A DNA stretch of 64,000 bases from Chitinophaga polysaccharea (GTDB lineage: Bacteria > Bacteroidota > Bacteroidia > Chitinophagales > Chitinophagaceae): positions 372,001 to 436,000 of the forward strand of contig NZ_VIWO01000006.1 of assembly GCF_007829335.1 (NCBI RefSeq), in the 5' to 3' direction. Below are positions 17,101 to 25,574 of this stretch, in pieces. A model generated the notes under the pieces. It ran no database searches, was not told where the DNA came from, and saw only the letters and a list, made by a program, of their open reading frames with translations. The first letter of the stretch is position 1; each line of letters begins with the position of its first letter. The position numbers and the translations under genes were made by a program.

Positions 17101-18378
17101 ATGGAACAGGTAAAAACAGTAGCATTTCATACACTCGGCTGTAAGCTGAATTTTTCAGAAACCTCTACTTTAGGCAGGTTGCTGGAACAGGATGGGTTTG
17201 TAAAAACGGATTTTGAAGATACCGCAGATGTATATGTGATTAATACCTGTTCGGTAACCGATAATGCCGATAAAGAATGCCGTATGCTGGTGCGCCGCAT
17301 ACAACGCCGCGCTCCAGGCAGCATGGTAGTCATCACCGGTTGCTATGCCCAGCTGAAACCACAGGAAATCGCTTCTATTGAAGGAGTAGACCTGGTACTG
17401 GGCGCTGCAGAAAAATTCAATATTGCTGAGCACCTCAAAACGCTGACCAAGGGCGACAGCACCAAAATCTGCTCTTGTGATATCGAGGAGGTGAATAGTT
17501 TCCATGCCTCTTACTCCCTCAACGACCGCACCCGTACCTTCCTGAAAGTACAGGATGGTTGCGACTACACTTGCGCTTTCTGTACTATCCCGATGGCCAG
17601 GGGTAAAAGCCGCAGTGATAGTGTGGCCAACGTGGTAGCCCACGCCCATACCCTTGCCGCTACCGGTGTAAAAGAAATCGTACTCACCGGCGTAAATCTG
17701 GGCGATTTCGGAAAAGGCTTTGAAGGTGGTAAAAAAAGAGAAGAATCATTTTTTGAACTGGCACAGGAACTGGATGAGGTAGAAGGCATTTCCCGCTACC
17801 GCATTTCCTCCATAGAACCGAACCTGCTTACCAACGAGATCATCGAATTTGTAGCCAACAGCCGCAAGTTCATGCCGCATTTCCATATTCCCCTGCAAAG
17901 TGGCAGTAACGAAATACTGGGATTGATGCGCCGCCGCTACCGCCGGGAACTCTATGCAGAAAAAGTAGCGCTGATCAAACAATTCATGCCGCATTGCGCC
18001 ATCGGTGTAGATGTGATTGTAGGCTTCCCCGCTGAAAGTGACGCACACTTCCAGGAAACGTACGACTTCCTGCATGAACTGGATGTCACCTACCTCCACG
18101 TATTTACCTACTCAGAACGGGCCAATACACACGCCTTGGATATCAAACCCGTAGTGCCGGTGCATATCCGCAACGAACGCAACAAAATACTCCGTAACCT
18201 CAGTCATAAAAAACAACAGTTCTTCAACGAACAGCACCTGCACCAAACCAGGAAAGTATTGTTTGAATCGTTGGGTAAAGATGGTATGATGGAAGGCTAC
18301 ACCGATAACTACATCAAAGTAACCACGCCTTTCCGCCAGGAATGGCATAACCAGCTGATCGACTGGGAACTGCGTTAA
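17101..18378 (+). CDS. mtaB: tRNA t6A37 methylthiotransferase MtaB
   Basis: A 425-residue radical-SAM methylthiotransferase that converts t6A37 to ms2t6A37 in ANN-decoding tRNAs. The N-terminal UPF0004 domain has TLGCKLNFSE, NTCSVT and GCYAQ, whose cysteines bind the second cluster. The radical SAM motif CDYTCAFC is near residues 154-161, and there is a C-terminal TRAM-like region. HTLGCKLN, rather than the MiaB form, points to MtaB. ATG 17101 is chosen over an in-frame TTG at 17089, which lies in the promoter. Confidence 0.93.
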   Translation: MEQVKTVAFHTLGCKLNFSETSTLGRLLEQDGFVKTDFEDTADVYVINTCSVTDNADKECRMLVRRIQRRAPGSMVVITGCYAQLKPQEIASIEGVDLVLGAAEKFNIAEHLKTLTKGDSTKICSCDIEEVNSFHASYSLNDRTRTFLKVQDGCDYTCAFCTIPMARGKSRSDSVANVVAHAHTLAATGVKEIVLTGVNLGDFGKGFEGGKKREESFFELAQELDEVEGISRYRISSIEPNLLTNEIIEFVANSRKFMPHFHIPLQSGSNEILGLMRRRYRRELYAEKVALIKQFMPHCAIGVDVIVGFPAESDAHFQETYDFLHELDVTYLHVFTYSERANTHALDIKPVVPVHIRNERNKILRNLSHKKQQFFNEQHLHQTRKVLFESLGKDGMMEGYTDNYIKVTTPFRQEWHNQLIDWELR

Positions 18379-18446
18379 CTGGATTTTCTGCCCATCAATA
18401 ACGCCATGTCAGCGACAATGATTATACCATGCCTGTGGTCATTCGC

Positions 18447-19061
18447 TTACTTTGGAAACCCGGCGTCTGCTTTCACTTCCTGTAACTGTTGGGTATGCCT
18501 GTTGGTATGTGCGGCATCCAGCAACAATAGCTGGTAAGCATCAATCATGCCCAGTACCGGGTGGTTCATCACATGATTACGCAAATCATCATTGGTATTG
18601 GTTACATACTCAATCAGCTTGTTTCTTTGCTCTGTAAAGTTTTTGATCGCTTCTGCATCAGAAGAATACGCATGCTTGGGTATGCCAAACTCCGGCGCCT
18701 TTGCCTTGTGACTCCGGTCTTCCACATTCTTAATGATTTGCTCATCTGTTGTTTTGATCTCTGTTCTTTTCTCAGGATTTACCGGTTGTTTCACCAGTTG
18801 TTGTTCCCCCTCCATAATAGCTTTTTCAATCAGGGTAATATGCTCCACACATTCTATCACAGACCAGCGATCGGGAGCGGTTTTATATTCCAGCTGTGCA
18901 TCACTCAGCCCTTGTACTTCTTTCAGGAGGTTGTCCCTGGTTTCCTGCAATTGAGAGATGAGCAATGTTTTGTCTTCGCGTACTACCTTTTTAGCGGGAG
19001 GTTGAAATGCCATAAAGCTTATGCCGGTGGCAATAAGCAGCAATAACCGTAACTTTTTCAT
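18447..19061 (-). CDS. DinB-family protein with signal peptide
   Basis: A 204-residue protein with a signal peptide (MKKLRLLLLIATGISFMAF). A DinB_2-type four-helix bundle follows at about 30-195. Metal-ligand histidines are seen in VIECVEHITLIE (near 72), the NHPVLG region (near 165) and DAAHTNRHTQQL (near 185), a typical three-His DinB arrangement. Most DinB-fold proteins are cytoplasmic, often thiol-dependent transferases; this one appears exported. Function unknown. Confidence 0.82.
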   Translation of the reverse strand: MKKLRLLLLIATGISFMAFQPPAKKVVREDKTLLISQLQETRDNLLKEVQGLSDAQLEYKTAPDRWSVIECVEHITLIEKAIMEGEQQLVKQPVNPEKRTEIKTTDEQIIKNVEDRSHKAKAPEFGIPKHAYSSDAEAIKNFTEQRNKLIEYVTNTNDDLRNHVMNHPVLGMIDAYQLLLLDAAHTNRHTQQLQEVKADAGFPK

Positions 19062-19118
19062 GAGGGTAAGTTTAAGTGCCTGAAAATTGGAGTTTGAAAT
19101 AAGATTGCGAAAAGTAAG

Positions 19119-19757
19119 TTACGAAAAACCAATGATCTCCAGAAATTCTTCCCGGCTAATGAAAGACGCTCCCAGGGAGGCCAGATGCGTAGTATGTACC
19201 TGGCAGTCGATCATTTTCAGTTCGGTCGCATAGGCTTGTACAAAGGTAATGAACGCCGCTTTGGAGGCGTTGCTCACATCCGAAAACATCGACTCACCGA
19301 AGAAGAATGGGCCCATTTTAACGCCATAGAGACCGCCCACCAATTGGTTATCCTGCCAGCATTCCACCGACATGGCATAGCCGGCCTTATGTAAACGGAT
19401 ATAGGCTTCCTGCATTTCAGGCGTAATCCAGGTACCGGTTTGCCCGGGCCTCGGAATGGTGCTGCAGCGTTGAATTACAGCCGCAAAATCTTCATTATAG
19501 GAAATACGGAATTGTTGCCGCCGCAATACCTGTTTCATACTGGCAGACACCTTCAGTTCATCGGGGAATAATACAAAACGGGGATCAGGGCTCCACCAGA
19601 GGATAGGTGGTTCATCGTACCAGGGAAAAATACCAGAACGATAGGCCAGTAACAGCCGCTCTACCGAGAGATCGCCACCTATCGCCAGTAAGCCATCCGG
19701 CTCAGCAAGCTGCACAGGAGGAAAAATTAATTTTTTATTAAGACGAAAAACGGACAT
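19119..19757 (-). CDS. aat: leucyl/phenylalanyl-tRNA-protein transferase
   Basis: This enzyme adds Leu or Phe to N-terminal Lys/Arg of proteins, making N-degrons for ClpS/ClpAP. Seen motifs: FPPVQLAEPDGLLAIGGDLS, GIFPWYDE, WWSPDPR and GGLYGVKMGPFFFGESMFS. From ATG 19757 it is 212 residues and begins MSVFRLNKKLIFPP. The frame is open to 19790, but that would overlap clpS. With the chosen start, aat follows the clpS stop by 1 nt. The pairing of clpS and aat in one unit is a functional match for the N-end rule. Confidence 0.95.
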   Translation of the reverse strand: MSVFRLNKKLIFPPVQLAEPDGLLAIGGDLSVERLLLAYRSGIFPWYDEPPILWWSPDPRFVLFPDELKVSASMKQVLRRQQFRISYNEDFAAVIQRCSTIPRPGQTGTWITPEMQEAYIRLHKAGYAMSVECWQDNQLVGGLYGVKMGPFFFGESMFSDVSNASKAAFITFVQAYATELKMIDCQVHTTHLASLGASFISREEFLEIIGFS

Positions 19758-19758
19758 A

Positions 19759-20067
19759 TCAGGTGTCGGCCATTTCTTCAATAGTAGCACTTAGGCCCCT
19801 TTCCTGGAGGGCTTCACACAAAGGACGCAGCTTAATATATTCACCTTGTTTTACGGCGTATTTGCCATTAAAATGAATAATTAAGGCACATTGCTCTGCC
19901 TGTTCATGCGTATGCCCGCAAACTTCCACGAGGGAAGCAATCACCCAATCAAATGTATTAACCTCATCATTCCATACCACCAGACTAAACGGAAACTGTT
20001 CATCTTCCGCTGTCAGTACGTCTACTTCTTCCTCCGGCAGTACTTTTGTACTTGTACGATCGCTCAT
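19759..20067 (-). CDS. clpS: ATP-dependent Clp protease adaptor ClpS
   Basis: A 102-residue adaptor that binds N-degron substrates and delivers them to ClpA/ClpC-ClpP. The core signature WNDEVNTFDWVIASL is near residues 32-46, HTHEQAEQCALIIHFNGK near 53-70, and the C-terminal LRPLCEALQERGLSATIEE is as usual. The first 25 residues are acidic and family-variable. Directly upstream of aat. Confidence 0.95.
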   Translation of the reverse strand: MSDRTSTKVLPEEEVDVLTAEDEQFPFSLVVWNDEVNTFDWVIASLVEVCGHTHEQAEQCALIIHFNGKYAVKQGEYIKLRPLCEALQERGLSATIEEMADT

Positions 20068-20086
20068 CTTTGAAAAAAGCTTTACA

Positions 20087-20094
20087 CAAAATTA
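20087..20094 (-). promoter_or_regulatory. Candidate clpS-aat -7 element
   Basis: The minus strand reads TAATTTTG, matching TAnnTTTG, 20 nt before the clpS ATG. No clear -33 partner. Confidence 0.4.
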
Positions 20095-20187
20095 CATGGA
20101 TTATTCGTTAATTTATCCATATTTAGGACCGATACCCTGATTTTAGAGATATAAAAATGGTAATTAATGAAAGGACTGGTTTTACTC

Positions 20188-22308
20188 ATGGACACAAATT
20201 TACCACTGAAAGATCCTGTACCGATCTTCTCGCTGGTGCTGTTTATTATACTGCTGGCCCCTATCATCCTGCGTAAATTCAGGATACCCAGTATTATAGG
20301 GCTCATCATAGCAGGCATGCTGATCGGGGATCACGGGTTTAAAATAGTAGAAAAAGGAAGTATTAACCTGTTTGCCAACGCAGGATTGCTCTATATTATG
20401 TTCCTGGCCGGCCTGGAGCTGGACATGACCGAGTTTCGCAAAAACCGCTACCGTAGCATGATTTTCGGTGCTTTTACCTTTTTTATTCCGCTCATCATGG
20501 GATTTGTTGTATGTACCTACGTACTGCATTTCAATTTTATGGCTACCCTGCTGGTATCCAGCATGTTTGCCACCCATACCCTGGTGGCCTATCCACTGGC
20601 CAGCCGGCTGGGCATCACTAAAAATGAGGCCGTTACCGTAGCGGTGGGAGGTACTATTATCACCGATACCGCTGTACTGCTCATCCTTGCCATCATCACC
20701 GGGGCACAGGCGGGCAACCTGAACACCTACTTCTGGGTACGTTTGGGCATTTCCCTGACCATTTTTGCCGTTATTATCCTCTGGCTGATGCCTATGCTGG
20801 GCAGATGGTTTTTCAAGAAAATAAAAGACGATAAAACATCCCACTTCATATTTGTGCTGGCATTGGTATTTGCCGCCGCCTTCCTGGCAGAACTGGCAGG
20901 GGTGGAAGGTATTATCGGGGCCTTCCTGGCCGGATTGGCCCTCAACCAGCTGATCCCGCATACTTCCCCGCTGATGAACCGGATCGAATTTGTGGGAAAT
21001 GCCCTGTTTATTCCGTTTTTCCTCATCAGCGTAGGGATGCTGGTAGATCTGCGGGTGCTGCTCAAAGGTCCTGAAGCCCTGATCATTGCCGGGGCGCTCA
21101 CCCTCATGGCCCTGTGCAGTAAATGGCTCGCCGCCTTCTTTACCCAGCTGTCGTTCAGGTACAGCAATACCCAGCGGAATGTTATCTTCGGCCTCAGCAG
21201 CGCCCATGCTGCCGCTACGATTGCCGTTATCCTCATTGGGTATAATATGGGTATTGTAGATGAAAATGTGTTGAATGGAACAGTAATCCTGATCCTGATC
21301 ACCTGTCTTACCGGGTCTTTTGTAACAGAAAATGCCGGCCGCCGGCTGGCCATCCAGGAAGCAGAAAACAAACCGGAAAATCCGGAACAACCGGAACGGA
21401 TCCTCGTACCGGTATCCAATCCCGAACGGATCGAATCCTTACTCGATTTTGCCGTGATGATCAAAGACACCAGCGCCCCTACCCCCATTTACCCGCTGGC
21501 CGTAGTACAGGATAACGACGAAGCCAAAGAAAAGATACACCTCACCAATAAAATGCTGGAAAAAGCAGTGATACATGCTGCTGCCACAGAAAGCCCGGTG
21601 CAGGTAGTTACCCGCATAGACCTGAACGTATCTGATGGTATTACCCGCGCCACCAAGGAATTGCTGATCAGCGATGTTATCCTGGGCTGGACAGACAGAA
21701 CCAGCACTACCGACCGCTGGCTGGGGAATATCTTCGGTACCACGCTCGACAACGTTCTACAACGGGTATGGGAAACGGTATATGTATGTAATTTCCATTC
21801 GCCGCTGAACACCACCAAGAAAATGGTGCTGGTCATACCTCCCAACGCAGAGTATGAACTGGGATTCCTACACTACCTGCAAAAAATGTTCATGCTAGCC
21901 AAGCAGGCAGGCGCACGGCTGCTGGTATTCTGTAACGCAAAAACACAGGTCATTACCGAAGCTTTTTCTGAGAAATCAAAACTCAGTGTCGACCTTAGTT
22001 TTAAACAATTTGATACGCTTGAAGATTTCCTGATCCTTTCCCGTGAAATTACCCGCGATGACCTGGTAGTAGTGGTAACGGCGCGTAAGAGCACTCTTTC
22101 TTATCATGCATATATGGATAACATTCCGGCCAAACTGGAACGTCATTTTAAAGATAATAATGTGATCCTGCTGTACCCGGAACAGAGAGAGTTTAACTCA
22201 CTGGAAGCGGGCCTGCAACCAGAAGATCTTACGCTGGCGCCTATACAGGAACAAATTGCCAACCTGAATAAACTGGGTAAGGCGGTAAGACGAATATTTA
22301 AAAAGTAA
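20188..22308 (+). CDS. CPA2-type cation:proton antiporter with universal-stress-like C-terminus
   Basis: From ATG 20188 (MDTNLPLKDPVPIF, the usual family start; 20167 is an alternative) the protein has 706 residues. About twelve membrane helices cover residues 8-400, with the Na+/H+ exchanger pattern GLIIAGMLIGDHGF, FLAGLELD and ISVGMLVDLRVL. Residues of about 410-706 are cytosolic and contain two universal-stress-like halves (RILVPVSNPERIESLL; KKMVLVIPPNAEYELG). It probably exchanges K+ or Na+ for H+; ion specificity cannot be read from sequence. Followed by two strong hairpins. Confidence 0.9.
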   Translation: MDTNLPLKDPVPIFSLVLFIILLAPIILRKFRIPSIIGLIIAGMLIGDHGFKIVEKGSINLFANAGLLYIMFLAGLELDMTEFRKNRYRSMIFGAFTFFIPLIMGFVVCTYVLHFNFMATLLVSSMFATHTLVAYPLASRLGITKNEAVTVAVGGTIITDTAVLLILAIITGAQAGNLNTYFWVRLGISLTIFAVIILWLMPMLGRWFFKKIKDDKTSHFIFVLALVFAAAFLAELAGVEGIIGAFLAGLALNQLIPHTSPLMNRIEFVGNALFIPFFLISVGMLVDLRVLLKGPEALIIAGALTLMALCSKWLAAFFTQLSFRYSNTQRNVIFGLSSAHAAATIAVILIGYNMGIVDENVLNGTVILILITCLTGSFVTENAGRRLAIQEAENKPENPEQPERILVPVSNPERIESLLDFAVMIKDTSAPTPIYPLAVVQDNDEAKEKIHLTNKMLEKAVIHAAATESPVQVVTRIDLNVSDGITRATKELLISDVILGWTDRTSTTDRWLGNIFGTTLDNVLQRVWETVYVCNFHSPLNTTKKMVLVIPPNAEYELGFLHYLQKMFMLAKQAGARLLVFCNAKTQVITEAFSEKSKLSVDLSFKQFDTLEDFLILSREITRDDLVVVVTARKSTLSYHAYMDNIPAKLERHFKDNNVILLYPEQREFNSLEAGLQPEDLTLAPIQEQIANLNKLGKAVRRIFKK

Positions 22309-22311
22309 CCA

Positions 22312-22360
22312 GTATCAGATAAGAGAGGAGCAACAATATTGCTCCTCTCTTATCTGATAC
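22312..22360. terminator. Long perfect hairpin after the antiporter gene
   Basis: A 22-bp perfect inverted repeat (22312-22333 against 22339-22360; core GATAAGAGAGGAGCA) with a 5-nt loop, starting 4 nt after the antiporter stop. There is no T tract after it, so it may protect the mRNA 3' end or work with the terminator at 22375. Confidence 0.6.
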
Positions 22361-22374
22361 CTATGATAGTGCGC

Positions 22375-22418
22375 AAATTAAAAAGGTCCTGCAAAAAACT
22401 GCAGGACCTTTTTAATTT
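22375..22418. terminator. Bidirectional intrinsic terminator between antiporter and tRNA genes
   Basis: Perfect 19-bp arms (core AAAAAGGTCCTGCA) with a 6-nt loop and T runs on both strands. It would stop the plus-strand antiporter transcript and the minus-strand tRNA-Val transcript, which ends at 22429. Confidence 0.85.
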
Positions 22419-22428
22419 GTGTGTAGTG

Positions 22429-22503
22429 TGGGAGCTACTGGATTCGAACCAGTGACCCTCTGCTTGTAAGGCAGATGCTCTGAACCAGCTGAGCTAAGCT
22501 CCC
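22429..22503 (-). tRNA. tRNA-Val(TAC), copy 3 in transcription order
   Basis: Cloverleaf: acceptor GGGAGCT/AGCTCCC, anticodon stem TCTGC/GCAGA, loop CTTACAA with anticodon TAC, and a T arm with GTTCGAATC. CCA is not encoded. Identical to the two other copies. Confidence 0.95.
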
Positions 22504-22535
22504 GAAAGATCTTTAAGACGGAATGTTGATGGTAG

Positions 22536-22610
22536 TGGGAGCTACTGGATTCGAACCAGTGACCCTCTGCTTGTAAGGCAGATGCTCTGAACCAGCTGAG
22601 CTAAGCTCCC
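22536..22610 (-). tRNA. tRNA-Val(TAC), copy 2
   Basis: Identical in sequence to the copies at 22429-22503 and 22648-22722. Spacers of 32 and 37 nt on either side both contain AAAGATCTTTA. Confidence 0.95.
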
Positions 22611-22647
22611 GCTAAAGATCTTTAGTAAATATGTCAAAAAATTGAAG

Positions 22648-22722
22648 TGGGAGCTACTGGATTCGAACCAGTGACCCTCTGCTTGTAAGGCAGATGCTCT
22701 GAACCAGCTGAGCTAAGCTCCC
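22648..22722 (-). tRNA. tRNA-Val(TAC), copy 1
   Basis: Promoter-proximal copy, with the same 75-nt cloverleaf and anticodon TAC. The shared promoter lies at 22764-22794. Confidence 0.95.
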
Positions 22723-22763
22723 TTTTTGTTGGTAACCATCATTCCTTTTGTTTGATGGGATTG

Positions 22764-22794
22764 CAAAGGTATAAACTAATTTTATTCTACCAAA
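22764..22794 (-). promoter_or_regulatory. Promoter of the tRNA-Val cluster
   Basis: On the minus strand, TTTG (22791-22794), exactly 19 nt, then TACCTTTG (22764-22771). This is the textbook Bacteroidota promoter and the best in the window. Confidence 0.85.
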
Positions 22795-23005
22795 TATTTT
22801 TTGAAAAAAGCAGGAAAGCAGGCCCGCAAAAAATAAGCACATTCTCCTCAAACCATCTCCCACAGCATATTTCCCTGGAAGCAAATTTACATTTCAATTT
22901 TATAAATCATCCACTACTTTTTTTCATTTATATATATGGAGCATCAATAATGTGCATTTTTTTCGAAAATTTCCTGTTTTTCATTTTCGCTTCATCTTCG
23001 GCCTC

Positions 23006-23013
23006 TAGCTTTG
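23006..23013 (+). promoter_or_regulatory. Candidate -7 element (TAGCTTTG)
   Basis: Exact TAnnTTTG match, 39 nt before the start at 23053. The -33 region is T-rich without a clear TTG. Confidence 0.45.
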
Positions 23014-23052
23014 TTCCTGATATAATTATTGAGCAACCGAAAAATCTTTGTC

Positions 23053-23622
23053 ATGAAATCTACCACATTAATGATCGCCACTATGCTTTTGTCCGGTGCC
23101 GCCTTTGCGCAACAAGCCAATGTAAGCACTAATGCCAGCACCAACGCAAATGTTACCGCAGCTCCACAGCAGAGCAAGGTAACCACCTCCTCCAACAACA
23201 ATACCAGCGCCACCGTATCTACTCCGCATAGCGGGGGAACAGTAAATGCTTCTCATAGCACTGCAGGTACCATCAATACTGGCAACACCATCGCCAATAG
23301 CGTGAGTGCAGGTCAGCAGGGGGCCGTGCAGGCACAAAACAACATCGCCGCTACCGTGAATAATACCGTGCAGGCCGGCCAGCAAACAGCTGTACAGGCG
23401 CATGGCATCGTTACCTCAGTTGCCAATACTACCGTGCAGGCAGGACAACAGGCCGCTGTGCAATCCCACGCTGCGGTAAAAGCCACTACCACCAATTCAG
23501 TCAAAGCTACTAACCATATCATCCAAACCGGTGCAGCAGCTTCACAAAGCGTGAAAGTACACCCTGCTCCCATTAAGGTGAATACCAGCGTTGTAGGAAA
23601 TGCCGGCCTTCACATCTTGTAA
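23053..23622 (+). CDS. secreted low-complexity Ala/Thr/Asn/Gln/Val-rich protein
   Basis: From ATG 23053 (MKSTTLMIATMLLSGAAFAQ, a signal peptide cleaved near residue 20) the product is 189 residues. The mature chain is low-complexity. Three imperfect repeats of about 21-24 residues are visible, built around AGQQxAVQxH/Q and NxxVQ (near residues 85, 105 and 128). No aromatic residues occur in the mature part, and one Leu is near the C-terminus. I recognise no family. The composition suggests an extended or beta-helical surface or secreted protein; this is inference. A hairpin and two more exported-protein genes follow. Confidence 0.75.
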   Translation: MKSTTLMIATMLLSGAAFAQQANVSTNASTNANVTAAPQQSKVTTSSNNNTSATVSTPHSGGTVNASHSTAGTINTGNTIANSVSAGQQGAVQAQNNIAATVNNTVQAGQQTAVQAHGIVTSVANTTVQAGQQAAVQSHAAVKATTTNSVKATNHIIQTGAAASQSVKVHPAPIKVNTSVVGNAGLHIL

Positions 23623-23634
23623 TTCCAAAATAAA

Positions 23635-23672
23635 AACAGAATTTTGTTGGGATATCTCAACAAAATTCTGTT
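23635..23672 (+). terminator. Hairpin between two secreted-protein genes
   Basis: Perfect 15-bp arms (AACAGAATTTTGTTG and its complement), 8-nt loop, followed by the pyrimidine-rich TCTCTTTCT. Either a terminator for the upstream gene or a structure limiting read-through; the next start is only 12 nt after it. Confidence 0.6.
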
Positions 23673-23683
23673 CTCTTTCTGTG

Positions 23684-24007
23684 ATGGTAAAAATGCTGAC
23701 ATCTGCTTCCGTGTTGTTGTTCGCAATAGCATTACTCCAGCCCTCCAAAGGCTATGGACGTGATAAAGCCATGTCCGTAACAGCACTTTCTACCCATTAC
23801 TTATTACCGGTGGCCGACAGCGTACCGCTTACCAATCACCCGGCAGATAAGCCTGCTGAAAAACCAGTGGATCCATCCTCATTACCTGTTATTAAAGAAG
23901 TACCTAAAACAAGGCGCATGGTAAAACCGATGGCCCTTCCTTCTCCATTGCCTGTCCAACCAATTAAGATCATAAAACCAAAAATCGTCATCAAAAAGCT
24001 GATCTGA
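23684..24007 (+). CDS. small secreted proline/lysine-rich protein
   Basis: A 107-residue product from ATG 23684 (MVKMLTSASVLLFAIALLQP, signal peptide). The mature region is Pro-rich (NHPADKPAEKPVDPSSLP) and ends in a basic Ile/Pro/Lys tail (PIKIIKPKIVIKKLI). The longer frame from 23600 runs through the hairpin and hides the signal, so it was rejected. No family recognised. It lies 21 nt before a beta-barrel gene and is probably in the same unit. Confidence 0.6.
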   Translation: MVKMLTSASVLLFAIALLQPSKGYGRDKAMSVTALSTHYLLPVADSVPLTNHPADKPAEKPVDPSSLPVIKEVPKTRRMVKPMALPSPLPVQPIKIIKPKIVIKKLI

Positions 24008-24028
24008 CGGGACACTAAAAAACGAATT

Positions 24029-24901
24029 ATGAGATATGCAATCATATTAACCTTGCTGACAGGGTTATGCTACCAGTCTGTAATGGCACAAACCGACAGT
24101 ATTGCCCGCACTGATAGCACCACACAGGTTGAAAAAAAGAAAACGACGTTTACCCTGGGCGCCCTTTACGCCAATAATGCCAGTTATTACGGGCAAACCG
24201 CCGCTTCACCCATGCCATACGTAGCCGCCAGCGGTGTAGTGCAGTTCCCCTGCGGCATTTACCTCAGCAGCACTGCTTACCGCCTGCTAAAAGATTCCAG
24301 TCACGCCGTATCCGCTACCAGCGCCACTGCCGGCTTCTCTTTTCCCATAGGCAAAAAATTAACCGCCGATATTGCGTATAGCCATACCTTTTACCCATCT
24401 AATTCTGCCTTCCTGCAGGCGGCCAACCCGGATAACGCCACCGCCTCGCTGAAATATAAATACTGGATGACTACCGGTATCAGCGGCGACTACGCCTTTG
24501 GCAAACAACAAGACGTATTTGTTACCGCCACCACCGAAAAACTTATCCAATTGGGAAGCTTTTCCAAAAAAGACCTGATTACGCTTACACCGTCTGTTGA
24601 TGTAGTAGCAGGTACCCAGCATTTCTATGAATCGTATGTAACACAACGCTATCTGCAGTTCAAAGACCTGGGACTGCCCCTGCCCTTCCTGCCGGGCGTA
24701 CCAGCCGGTAGCCAAACGGTAAATAAAGAAGCTACCAGCTTCGATGTACTTTCGTATAACCTGCATGTACCGCTGGCCTATAACCGCGCTCACTATATGA
24801 TTGAAGCCGCCTACCAATTGTCGGTGCTCAGTGATAAAGCCCTGAGCGGCGCCGGGGAAACCCATTCTTTTGTGAATTGCAGCTTTTATTACCAGTTTTA
24901 A
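24029..24901 (+). CDS. putative outer-membrane beta-barrel protein
   Basis: A 290-residue protein with a signal peptide (MRYAIILTLLTGLCYQSVMA-Q). It has alternating beta-strand patterns throughout and a C-terminal aromatic strand ending in YYQF, as expected for outer-membrane barrels. No specific family recognised. Its stop directly abuts the ATG of the response regulator (no spacer), so the barrel and the two-component genes are one operon, suggesting the regulator controls or responds to an envelope function. Confidence 0.75.
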   Translation: MRYAIILTLLTGLCYQSVMAQTDSIARTDSTTQVEKKKTTFTLGALYANNASYYGQTAASPMPYVAASGVVQFPCGIYLSSTAYRLLKDSSHAVSATSATAGFSFPIGKKLTADIAYSHTFYPSNSAFLQAANPDNATASLKYKYWMTTGISGDYAFGKQQDVFVTATTEKLIQLGSFSKKDLITLTPSVDVVAGTQHFYESYVTQRYLQFKDLGLPLPFLPGVPAGSQTVNKEATSFDVLSYNLHVPLAYNRAHYMIEAAYQLSVLSDKALSGAGETHSFVNCSFYYQF

Positions 24902-25573
24902 ATGAATGTACTGATCATAGAAGATGAAAGGTCGATGGCGACCGAAATGGAGGCCTTCCTGAAGAAGGCCTACCGCTGCGAGCTGGCAGCCAACGCCGCG
25001 CAGGCGATCATAAAACTGGAAGACAACCAGTACGACTTCGTATTGCTCGACCTGGGACTTCCGGACATGGATGGCCTTCAGCTATTGCAAAATGCACGCA
25101 AACTATGCCCGGAAGCAGCTTATATTATTCTCACCGCCCGCGGGCAACTGGAAGACCGTATCAAAGGACTCGACCTGGGCGCAGATGACTATCTCCCCAA
25201 ACCCTTTTCCCTGCTGGAACTCCAGTCGAGGATGCAGGCCATTGCCAGGAGGAGATTTGGCCTGCAGGAAGCCCTGCTGCCACTCGGCGATTTTAACCTG
25301 GATCTGCAAAAAAGAAATGTATATTTCGAACAGATAGAAATAGCACTTTCCCGCAAGGAATTTGACCTGCTGAGTTATATGCTGCTGCACAAAAACAGGC
25401 CGCTCACCCGCATGCAACTCAGCGAACATATCTGGGGCAACCTGGCAGATGAAGATTATGATTCTAACTACATTGACGTACATATCAAAAATATCAGGAG
25501 AAAATTGTCGGCCTATGGATCGGTAGAATGGTTGCAAACCATCCGCCACGTAGGATATAAAATAAAAATCTAG
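24902..25573 (+). CDS. OmpR/PhoB-type response regulator
   Basis: A 223-residue regulator. The receiver domain has an acidic pocket (IIEDE), phospho-acceptor Asp near residue 51 (FVLLDLGLPDMDG), a conserved Thr region (LTARGQ) and Lys in DDYLPKPF. The winged-helix C-terminal domain is at about 125-223 (LSRKEFDLLSYMLLHKNRPLTR; YIDVHIKNIRRKL). The partner kinase follows after 1 nt. Confidence 0.95.
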   Translation: MNVLIIEDERSMATEMEAFLKKAYRCELAANAAQAIIKLEDNQYDFVLLDLGLPDMDGLQLLQNARKLCPEAAYIILTARGQLEDRIKGLDLGADDYLPKPFSLLELQSRMQAIARRRFGLQEALLPLGDFNLDLQKRNVYFEQIEIALSRKEFDLLSYMLLHKNRPLTRMQLSEHIWGNLADEDYDSNYIDVHIKNIRRKLSAYGSVEWLQTIRHVGYKIKI

Positions 25574-25574
25574 C

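Noticed and set aside
20700..21490. Long antisense ORFs inside the antiporter, icd and porin genes
   Set aside because: They lie opposite well-supported genes, lack family features and reflect codon bias of the sense strand.
22312..22722. Tandem hairpins and repeats near tRNA genes as a possible integration site
   Set aside because: No integrase gene, no direct repeat of a tRNA 3' end at a distance and no foreign genes nearby.
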